Part shown: piece after piece, positions 1 through 4,776 of the stretch
Numbering within the stretch: the first letter of the stretch is position 1
Layout of the letters: every line of letters starts with the position of its first letter
NCBI GenBank assembly: GCA_028713395.1
Contig: JAQTOJ010000139.1
Location: 1-5,506 of the forward strand
Source: Dehalococcoidales bacterium
Lineage (GTDB): Bacteria; Chloroflexota; Dehalococcoidia; Dehalococcoidales; Fen-1064
Length of the DNA: 5,506 nt
Direction: 5' to 3'
Translations under genes and position numbers: made by a program
The notes under the pieces: generated by a model
Seen by the model: only the letters and a program-made list of their open reading frames with translations
The model's database searches: none
What the model was told of the DNA's origin: nothing

Positions 1-320
1 TACGTGGCGCTGGCGGTCCAGCCGCCAACAGCAGAAACAATAGGGTCAAAATAATCGGTGGCTTTCTGGTGACCCAATACAAACGTAATAGTGCCACCAT
101 AGTTCGGTTCGTTGCTGTTCACAGGTACCGGCGCGGTAGTAGTGATGGCCGTGGTCGATGGGGCGCTGGTAATGGTATTGGTAGGGGTGCCGGTGGGAGC
201 AACGCTACCAGTCACAGATGTCGTTTGGTTAGTAGTCGTCGGAGTGGATTTACAGGCAGACAACGTCATTGCCGCGATAATAAAGATAGTGGTTAGCGTC
301 CATAATACCCTTTTTGCCAT
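1..320 (-). CDS. ABC transporter solute-binding lipoprotein, family 5 type (partial, N-terminal part)
   Basis: Reading leftward from an ATG at 320-318, the frame stays open to the window edge, giving 106 residues of a longer protein. Residues 1-23 form a lipoprotein signal peptide: Lys3-Arg4, a hydrophobic stretch, then the lipobox Leu-Ser-Ala-Cys with Cys23 as the lipidation site. Residues 24-70 are a low-complexity Thr/Ser/Pro linker that would tether the domain to the membrane. From about 74 the sequence (YGGTITFVLG, then DYFDPIVS) resembles the start of the mature domain of dipeptide/oligopeptide/nickel binding proteins (SBP_bac_5). AAGGAGG at 331-325 lies 4 nt before the ATG and fixes the start. 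It lies 88 bp downstream of the OppC-type permease on the same strand, so it is probably the receptor of that transporter. I found no convincing promoter in the 88 bp. The substrate cannot be told from this fragment; most of the binding domain (family members are usually 500-600 residues) is outside the window. Confidence 0.87.
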   Translation of the reverse strand, partial: MAKRVLWTLTTIFIIAAMTLSACKSTPTTTNQTTSVTGSVAPTGTPTNTITSAPSTTAITTTAPVPVNSNEPNYGGTITFVLGHQKATDYFDPIVSAVGGWTASAT

Positions 321-324
321 TTTT

Positions 325-331
325 CCTCCTT
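325..331 (-). promoter_or_regulatory. Ribosome binding site of the solute-binding lipoprotein gene
   Basis: AAGGAGG on the minus strand is a near-perfect anti-Shine-Dalgarno match 4 nt before the ATG at 320. It is the strongest support for this start, because the gene runs off the window. An ATG a little further upstream on the same strand lies before this site and in another frame, so it was not used. Confidence 0.8.
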
Positions 332-408
332 GGGCTCATTTTTATTTAGCGAATTTGCAATACATGCTTAAAACAAAACCTCGCTCTTTACACCTCCGAT
401 ATGACTAA

Positions 409-1386
409 TTATTCCTGCTTATGATTTTTAATTAACTCTATTTTGTTTACCTTCACTTTTATCCTGGTACCGTAACGACCAATGCCTCCACGCAACCTGG
501 GATCAAGCAAGTCTCTGACAGCATCGCCCCACATGTTCACACCATAGACCACCACGGTTAAAATCAAGCCGGGGAAGACCGCCAGCCACCACGCTTCATA
601 CATAAAACGGCGTCCATCGGCGGAAAGCATACCGCCCCAACTAGGGGTGGGTGGCGGTACACCTAACCCAAGGAAGCTCAGACCGGCTTCGGCCATAATG
701 TTCCCGGCAATAGAGACGCTGAAGATAATAATCATCACCGGCATGATATTGGGCAGAATGTGCCGGCGCATGATATGCCAAATGTTCCCGCCGATCGTTT
801 TCGCTGCTTCGACATAAGTGTTTTCCCGGATGGAAATGACCGAACTACGGACAACCCGCGTCCACAGGATGCCGCCATTGATACCCATAATGAGTGTGAT
901 CTGCAACCAGCCCGAACCCAGAATGCCAACCAGCGTGATCAGTATGATCAAACTGGGCAAACTCAGCGCTAAATCCACGAAGCGGTGTAGCAATAAATCG
1001 ATCCAGCCGCCCACGTACCCTGATACGAGACCGAGTAAGGTGGCGACGATAACATTGATCACACTGGCTCCCAAGCCGATATACAGCGAAATCCGCGCGC
1101 CGTAGATGATACGAGAAAAAAGATCTCTGCCCAGGTTATCTGTCCCCATAGGATGGGTTACCGAAGGCGGTTGCAGTTTATCGCGCAGTGAGCTCTGAAG
1201 CGGGTCATAAGGCGCAATAAAATTAGCGCCCAAAGCCGCAAACAGAATAATAAGGATAATGATCGCGCCCAAAGTGCCAAGGGGTTTTTCTTTAACTAGC
1301 CGGATCACAAAATCAGCGGCAGAAGAACGCCTTTTCGGGGCGTGATTTCCGGCGGTCACAGGTATTTCAGTCATCAATCTCTCCAT
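409..1386 (-). CDS. Dipeptide/oligopeptide-type ABC transporter permease, OppC/DppC family
   Basis: A 325-residue inner-membrane subunit that forms half of the transport channel with the OppB-type partner. Family marks, in order: first membrane helix about 37-59; the conserved MGTDNLGRDLFSR at 80-92; helices near 100-123, 136-156 and 160-178; the cytoplasmic EAA loop at about 191-212 (YVEAAKTIGG through HILPNI), which docks on the ATPase; helix 214-232; AGLSFLGLG at 234-242 followed by a PPPTPSWGGML segment; last helix 266-285; and DPRLRG at 295-300. About 25 residues follow this usual end, rich in Lys and Arg. The gene starts 6 nt after the OppB-type stop. Two ATGs compete: 1386, with AGGA overlapping the upstream stop codon, and 1374 (MTEIPV, 321 aa), with GGAG spaced 6 nt. 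The inner start looks at least as good. The close spacing implies translational coupling. The family is certain; the substrate is unknown, since the Opp, Dpp and nickel branches cannot be separated by eye. Confidence 0.96.
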   Translation of the reverse strand: MERLMTEIPVTAGNHAPKRRSSAADFVIRLVKEKPLGTLGAIIILIILFAALGANFIAPYDPLQSSLRDKLQPPSVTHPMGTDNLGRDLFSRIIYGARISLYIGLGASVINVIVATLLGLVSGYVGGWIDLLLHRFVDLALSLPSLIILITLVGILGSGWLQITLIMGINGGILWTRVVRSSVISIRENTYVEAAKTIGGNIWHIMRRHILPNIMPVMIIIFSVSIAGNIMAEAGLSFLGLGVPPPTPSWGGMLSADGRRFMYEAWWLAVFPGLILTVVVYGVNMWGDAVRDLLDPRLRGGIGRYGTRIKVKVNKIELIKNHKQE

Positions 1387-1392
1387 AAATTC

Positions 1393-2355
1393 CTAACGGT
1401 AACGGATACGGGGGTCTAGCCAGGCGTAACTTAGATCAGTAATCAAAATCATAACCAAGCCGAAAATACTGAATAAGGCATTCATACCGGTGATATACGG
1501 GTAATCTCTGGAGTTGATAGCATCCAGAAACAAACGCCCCATGCCCGGCAGATTAAAAATGTTTTCCAGGATGACCGCGCCGCCAATCACCACCCCGATC
1601 TGTCCGGCGATGATGGTCACTACGGGAATGGCGGAGTTTTTAAATACGTGTCTCACCAGGACAGTGCGTTCCCGAAGCCCTTTCGACCAGGCGGTACGCA
1701 CATAATCTTGCCGCAGCACGTCCAGCATGGTAGTGCGTAACATGCGGATTTCCAAACCAGCCATGCCGAAACCAATGATAGTTGCCGGTATTAGGAACTG
1801 CTGGAGATTAAGCCACCAATCCTCAGTGAGTGGGATATATCTTTCCGGTGGAGACCAACCCCACCATATAGAAGGAAAGACCATTACCATCGTGCCTAAC
1901 CAGAAAGAAGGCACGGCTACCCCAAGGATGGCAATGCTGCGCACGATGTAATCTCCCGGACTATCCTGGCGGATGGCCGCCAGGATACCGACCGGTATAG
2001 CAACAATCTGCGCAATGAGAAAAGCTAAAAAACCGAGTTCAAAAGTGACCGGGAGCCTGCCGAGGATATCTCCGGTAACACTGCGTCGTGTCCAATAGGA
2101 GCTGCCGAGATCCCCATGAAGCATACCTTTAAGCCAATCCCAGTATTGGGTCATGAACGGTTTGTCCAAGCCCACCATGCTACGTATGGCATCGATATCC
2201 ACCTGCGTCTGACCAGCTTGTTCGTGAGAATGCTGCATGACCATCAATTCAATGACGTCACCGGGCATCAAGCGGATTAATAAAAAGACCAAAACGGTTA
2301 ATAATAGAAATGTAGGTATCAAAAGCGCTACCCGCCGGATGATGTAATTACGCAT
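1393..2355 (-). CDS. Dipeptide/oligopeptide-type ABC transporter permease, OppB/DppB family
   Basis: A 320-residue inner-membrane permease, the usual length for OppB/DppB. Visible marks: first helix at 8-28 followed by RLMPGD at 28-33; an external segment with GLDKPF (62-67) and GDLGSSY (81-87); helices around 104-127, 138-160, 188-204, 243-264 and 289-308; the EAA-type cytoplasmic loop at about 218-245 (DYVRTAWSKGL through FKNSAIPV); the GGAVILENIFNLPGMG signature at 258-273; and the C-terminal DLSYAWLDPRIRY. The ATG at 2355 is preceded by GAGGGGG (2366-2360) at 4 nt. It lies 46 bp after the TetR gene on the same strand and 6 nt before the OppC-type gene, so the three were probably cotranscribed with the binding-protein gene. 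The partner ATPases (OppD/OppF) are not in the window. The substrate is not predictable here. Confidence 0.96.
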   Translation of the reverse strand: MRNYIIRRVALLIPTFLLLTVLVFLLIRLMPGDVIELMVMQHSHEQAGQTQVDIDAIRSMVGLDKPFMTQYWDWLKGMLHGDLGSSYWTRRSVTGDILGRLPVTFELGFLAFLIAQIVAIPVGILAAIRQDSPGDYIVRSIAILGVAVPSFWLGTMVMVFPSIWWGWSPPERYIPLTEDWWLNLQQFLIPATIIGFGMAGLEIRMLRTTMLDVLRQDYVRTAWSKGLRERTVLVRHVFKNSAIPVVTIIAGQIGVVIGGAVILENIFNLPGMGRLFLDAINSRDYPYITGMNALFSIFGLVMILITDLSYAWLDPRIRYR

Positions 2356-2364
2356 ATTTCCCCC

Positions 2365-2377
2365 TCAAATGATTTGA
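2365..2377. repeat. 13-bp palindrome overlapping the oppB-type ribosome site
   Basis: TCAAAT-G-ATTTGA is a perfect 6-1-6 inverted repeat in the 46-bp gap between the minus-strand TetR gene and the OppB-type gene. It touches the GAGGGGG ribosome site at 2360-2366. It may be a small protein-binding site or a weak 5-bp RNA hairpin that limits ribosome access. It could also be chance, since the gap is AT-rich. Confidence 0.35.
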
Positions 2378-2401
2378 AGTATGAAAACAATTTTTCTGTT
2401 G

Positions 2402-3034
2402 CTAGCCTTTTCCCCCGGTTAAGAGAAATAAAAACATGGCAGTTTGTTTTTCGATATATTGATCGATCGTCAGCCACCGTTTGAGGTACCATTTCCGCAT
2501 ACCCCAGTCCCAACCTAACATGACAATATTGTGAGCAACCAATTTGGGATCAGAGGTTTTAAAGATTCCTGCGTCAATTCCCTTCTGGATCAAAATTTCA
2601 AAGAAATTGATGTAATCGGATTGCGATTTTAGCAAAACCCCGCGGTCTTCCGTGGTAAAGTTGGCAATTTCGCGGTTATAAAAGATGTTGATTTCGCGTG
2701 TCTGATCCTGCCAAAGGTAATATTGACAGATGCATTGTTTCAAGGCTTCCGTAGTGCTCACGTCACCCAGTCGGGTTAAGAAATCCTGGATCTGGTTGAC
2801 CTTGATCCCCAATAAAAAGAGATGCAGGATATCGTCTTTACTGCCGATATAACGGTAAATGGCACCCTCAGTAAGATCGCAGGCTTCGGCCAATTGACGG
2901 ATAGTAGTGCCCGCATAACCCTTTTCCAGAAATAGTTTCAGAGCTTTGTTAGCAATGAGTTCACGTTTTTCGCGCACGAGATTGGCATTTTTAGAATAAG
3001 TGCGAATACTGCGGACTTGCGGCAGCGAGATCAC
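2402..3034 (-). CDS. TetR/AcrR-family transcriptional regulator (first gene of the transporter operon)
   Basis: A 210-residue one-domain-pair regulator. Residues 20-70 are the TetR DNA-binding domain: helix 1 with NKALKLFLEKGYAGTT, then the helix-turn-helix IRQLAEACDLTEGAIYRYIG and KDDIL. Residues from about 75 on are the variable ligand-binding/dimer domain. Its end (WDWGMRKWYLKRW, then IDQYIEKQ) looks like the C-terminal domain of KstR2-type regulators, which sense CoA thioesters; this is a by-eye resemblance. The start is GTG at 3034-3032, with AAGGAGG at 3047-3041 spaced 6 nt. The ATG at 3038-3036 is in another frame and hits a stop after about 15 codons. It is divergent to a second TetR gene and leads the permease genes by 46 bp, suggesting autoregulation and control of the transporter. 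The ligand is unknown. Confidence 0.94.
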   Translation of the reverse strand: MISLPQVRSIRTYSKNANLVREKRELIANKALKLFLEKGYAGTTIRQLAEACDLTEGAIYRYIGSKDDILHLFLLGIKVNQIQDFLTRLGDVSTTEALKQCICQYYLWQDQTREINIFYNREIANFTTEDRGVLLKSQSDYINFFEILIQKGIDAGIFKTSDPKLVAHNIVMLGWDWGMRKWYLKRWLTIDQYIEKQTAMFLFLLTGGKG

Positions 3035-3040
3035 TCATTA

Positions 3041-3047
3041 CCTCCTT
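3041..3047 (-). promoter_or_regulatory. Ribosome binding site that selects a GTG start for the minus-strand TetR gene
   Basis: AAGGAGG on the minus strand is followed by TAATGA and then GTG at 3034. The 6-nt spacing suits the GTG, whereas the ATG inside TAATGA would be only 2 nt from the site and opens a frame of about 15 codons. This supports GTG as the true start. Confidence 0.75.
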
Positions 3048-3056
3048 GATCGTCTA

Positions 3057-3090
3057 TACACACCAAACCAGCCTGAAGGTCTGGAGTGTA
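3057..3090. repeat. Imperfect inverted repeat in the 5' leader of the minus-strand TetR gene
   Basis: Outer arms TACACACC (3057-3064) and GGAGTGTA (3083-3090) pair at 7 of 8 positions. An inner pair, CCAGCCT (3068-3074) with AGGTCTGG (3077-3084), matches except for one bulged base. The element sits about 10 bp upstream of the AAGGAGG site, between it and a possible -10 at 3113-3108. It could be a leader RNA hairpin or a second regulator operator. It has no U-run following it on the minus strand, so it is unlikely to be a terminator. Confidence 0.4.
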
Positions 3091-3107
3091 CAGGAAAAAT
3101 AAACGCG

Positions 3108-3137
3108 AGTATACTATATAAATAATCCGTGTGCCTA
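3108..3137 (-). promoter_or_regulatory. Possible sigma-70-type promoter for the TetR-permease operon
   Basis: On the minus strand, TATACT (3113-3108, five of six to TATAAT) is preceded at 18 nt by TAGGCA (3137-3132, four of six to TTGACA). It would give a leader of roughly 65 nt before the GTG start. The -35 is weak, and the AT-rich stretch offers other -10 choices such as the nearby TATAGT. AGTATACT at 3108-3115 is itself a perfect 8-bp palindrome. Confidence 0.35.
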
Positions 3138-3162
3138 CCCGGTCGGCGATAGAAGAACATAA

Positions 3163-3180
3163 TAAATGACCGTTCATTCA
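3163..3180. promoter_or_regulatory. Candidate TetR-family operator, FadR-like inverted repeat
   Basis: TAAATGA-CCGT-TCATTCA is a 7-4-7 inverted repeat with six of seven arm positions symmetric. The arms match 13 of 14 positions of the consensus I recall for the acyl-CoA-responsive TetR protein FadR of Bacillus subtilis (TGAATGA, four bases, TCATTCA). It lies between the two divergent TetR genes, about 49 bp before the plus-strand start and overlapping that gene's possible -35. A regulator bound here would plausibly block the plus-strand promoter. It is upstream of the possible minus-strand promoter, so its effect there is less clear. Which of the two regulators binds cannot be told. Confidence 0.6.
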
Positions 3181-3194
3181 TTTGCCATTATAGC
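3166..3194 (+). promoter_or_regulatory. Possible promoter of the plus-strand TetR gene
   Basis: ATGACC (3166-3171, four of six to TTGACA) and TATAGC (3189-3194, four of six to TATAAT) are separated by 17 nt. The match is modest, but the position is right for the TTG start at 3229, and the -35 lies inside the inverted repeat 3163-3180. That is a common layout for autorepression. Confidence 0.35.
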
Positions 3195-3217
3195 ACCTAA
3201 ATTAAAGATGTCAAGAT

Positions 3218-3222
3218 AGGAG
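3218..3222 (+). promoter_or_regulatory. Ribosome binding site that selects a TTG start for the plus-strand TetR gene
   Basis: AGGAG followed by a 6-nt spacer (AATAAA) leads to TTG at 3229. An in-frame TAG at 3217-3219 excludes any start further upstream, and the next in-frame ATG falls within the DNA-binding domain. TTG is therefore the best start. Confidence 0.75.
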
Positions 3223-3228
3223 AATAAA

Positions 3229-3864
3229 TTGGTAAAAGACGATAAAAACAAAGCTGTGAAAGCACCGAAAACAACGGCAACGAAATCTATTAACCGCCGA
3301 AACGAGATAGTTACAATTGCGCTGCATTTGTTCGTCGTGAAAGGTTATGAAACAACATCGATGGGGGATATTGCCGAGGCGTGTATGATGAGCAAAGGCA
3401 ATTTTTACAATTATTTCAAAGCTAAAGATGATCTGGTGAGCGCCATCACGGACCGGGCGGTGGACGATTTCAACCACGAATTACAACAATTACCGCCACG
3501 ACTAAACGAAATGGGACCAACCCGAACGATGGAGTATTATTTATCCACGTACATAGATACGGTAAAAAACAAAGAGCACGCCTATAATTTTCTAAATCAT
3601 GTGGCCGCCAACCTGCCAATGGAGAAAAGGCTGCATCTATTTCAAGTGATTGATCAATTGCGTAACGTATTTGAAACTATACTTAACGCTGGTACGAAAA
3701 AGAAAGAATTCAGAAACATCGATACCAAAATCGTGTCCATGGATATAGTTACCATGTGTAATGCCTGGGCGCAATACAACTGGTACGTCCAGAAAGTGAC
3801 CAATTTCAATAAATACAAAAAAGAACAAATAGCTTTCATTCTTAAAGCAATTCAACCCGAATGA
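3229..3864 (+). CDS. TetR/AcrR-family transcriptional regulator (divergent partner)
   Basis: A 211-residue regulator that starts at TTG. Residues 1-22 are a Lys/Thr-rich, probably disordered arm. Residues 23-70 are the TetR DNA-binding domain, with IALHLFVVKGYETTSMGDIA, the recognition helix around MMSKGNFYNYF, and KAKDDLV. The rest is an all-helical ligand domain; its end (AWAQYNWYVQKV, then NKYKKEQIAFIL) follows the same pattern as the end of the minus-strand TetR protein, so the two look like distant paralogues. Four lysines or arginines in the stretch 157-162 are an unusual charge cluster. The gene is more AT-rich than its neighbours. It is divergent from the transporter operon and convergent with the SDR gene, whose stop is 30 bp away with no terminator visible between them. 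It probably regulates one or both flanking units and itself; the ligand is unknown. Confidence 0.93.
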   Translation: MVKDDKNKAVKAPKTTATKSINRRNEIVTIALHLFVVKGYETTSMGDIAEACMMSKGNFYNYFKAKDDLVSAITDRAVDDFNHELQQLPPRLNEMGPTRTMEYYLSTYIDTVKNKEHAYNFLNHVAANLPMEKRLHLFQVIDQLRNVFETILNAGTKKKEFRNIDTKIVSMDIVTMCNAWAQYNWYVQKVTNFNKYKKEQIAFILKAIQPE

Positions 3865-3894
3865 GTTATCCGTGAGACTAATAAACAGAGACTT

Positions 3895-4746
3895 TTACGC
3901 CAGCATGCCGCCATCAATCACGAGCGTATGTCCGGTGACATAAGCGGCGGCATCTGAAGCCAAATATAAAGCTCCACTGGCGATGTCTGACGGCTCAGCC
4001 ATTCTTTCCAGCGGCACGATTCTCGCCCAATATTGACGGCTGACGGTAGCTGCATCTTTGGGGGCCGCGGCTCCTTGTACCGCTTTCATACCCGCCAGCA
4101 TATTTTTAAACGATTCAGACTCCGCATCCCACATGCCACGGGTCATTTCCGTTTTTATAGCTCCGGGAGCAATAGCGTTAACGCGAATATTATATTTACC
4201 CAGGTCCCAGGCTAAACCCCGCGTTAACATGACAATACCGGACTTGGACGCGCCGTAAGGGCTGCTGGATTTGCGTACGGTACCCAGACCTTCCACCGAA
4301 GAGATATTAATGATACTGCCGCTTTTGCGGGCGATCATGGATTGACTGACTTCGCGAATGCAGAGATAGGTCCCTTTCAGATTGATATCGATCACCGCAT
4401 CCCAATCCGCTTCTTTCAGTTCGGGAATCGGGGGCGTGCCGGGTGAAATGCCCGCGTTATTCACCAGGATGTCTATTTTGCCGTAGACAAGCAGCGTCTT
4501 TTTTACCATTTCCTGAACTTGTTCACTCCGGGCAACATCAGTTTTAATAGTGAGGCAACGTCTGCCTATTTCCTTTAGGTCGGCGGTTAATTTTTCAAAT
4601 TCGCCGTTTTCATCCATATTGTCGCACAACGCGATATCGGCACCAGCCTGAGCTAATGCCAGCACAATGGCCTTCCCGATGCCGCGCCGGCCGCCGGTGA
4701 CCAATGCAACCCGGTTTTTCAATGAAAAGCTATCTAAAATATTCAT
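3895..4746 (-). CDS. Short-chain dehydrogenase/reductase (SDR), classical type, probably NAD(H)-dependent
   Basis: A 283-residue cytoplasmic oxidoreductase that interconverts an alcohol and a ketone. The Rossmann fold begins with the cofactor motif TGGRRGIG (17-24). Asp42 at the end of strand 2 favours NAD(H) over NADP(H). The structural motif NNAG is at 96-99. The catalytic set is Asn122, Ser150 (in NISSVEG), Tyr164 and Lys168 (YGASK), and all four are present. PGAIKTEM (194-201) and the C-terminal ASDAAAYVTGHTLVIDGG are typical. About 43 residues separate PGAIKTEM from the PLERMAEP segment, some 25 more than in FabG, enlarging the substrate lobe. AAGGA at 4761-4757 is 10 nt before the ATG, rather far. 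It lies 30 bp downstream of the decarboxylase-family gene on the same strand, so the two are probably one transcript. Best-hit annotations might read 3-oxoacyl-ACP reductase or glucose 1-dehydrogenase; the true substrate is not predictable. Confidence 0.95.
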   Translation of the reverse strand: MNILDSFSLKNRVALVTGGRRGIGKAIVLALAQAGADIALCDNMDENGEFEKLTADLKEIGRRCLTIKTDVARSEQVQEMVKKTLLVYGKIDILVNNAGISPGTPPIPELKEADWDAVIDINLKGTYLCIREVSQSMIARKSGSIINISSVEGLGTVRKSSSPYGASKSGIVMLTRGLAWDLGKYNIRVNAIAPGAIKTEMTRGMWDAESESFKNMLAGMKAVQGAAAPKDAATVSRQYWARIVPLERMAEPSDIASGALYLASDAAAYVTGHTLVIDGGMLA

Positions 4747-4776
4747 TTCTATTTATTCCTTTTTCGGTTTATTTTT

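Noticed and set aside
69..408. Two overlapping plus-strand open frames of 75 and 98 codons
   Set aside because: They lie antisense to the binding lipoprotein and reflect the low-complexity Thr-rich coding of its linker; no family resemblance and no good ribosome site.
321..408. A separate promoter for the binding-protein gene
   Set aside because: The gap is AT-rich, but no -35/-10 pair with suitable spacing stood out; read-through from the permease genes is the simpler view.
735..1105. Open frames of 64-95 codons on both strands inside the OppC-type gene
   Set aside because: They are out-of-frame shadows of a gene with strong family motifs throughout.
1514..1951. Plus-strand open frames of 63 and 74 codons inside the OppB-type gene
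   Set aside because: Antisense shadows; the minus strand encodes a complete permease.
3036..3038. ATG just upstream of the minus-strand TetR gene as its start
   Set aside because: It is out of frame with the TetR protein, sits 2 nt from the ribosome site and runs into a stop after about 15 codons.
3211..3477. Minus-strand open frame of 88 codons, antisense to the plus-strand TetR gene
   Set aside because: It overlaps the conserved TetR DNA-binding domain coding in the opposite direction and has no recognisable domain.
3871..3891. Two GAGAC copies in the gap between the convergent genes, considered as a terminator stem
   Set aside because: They are direct, not inverted, repeats, so they cannot form a hairpin.
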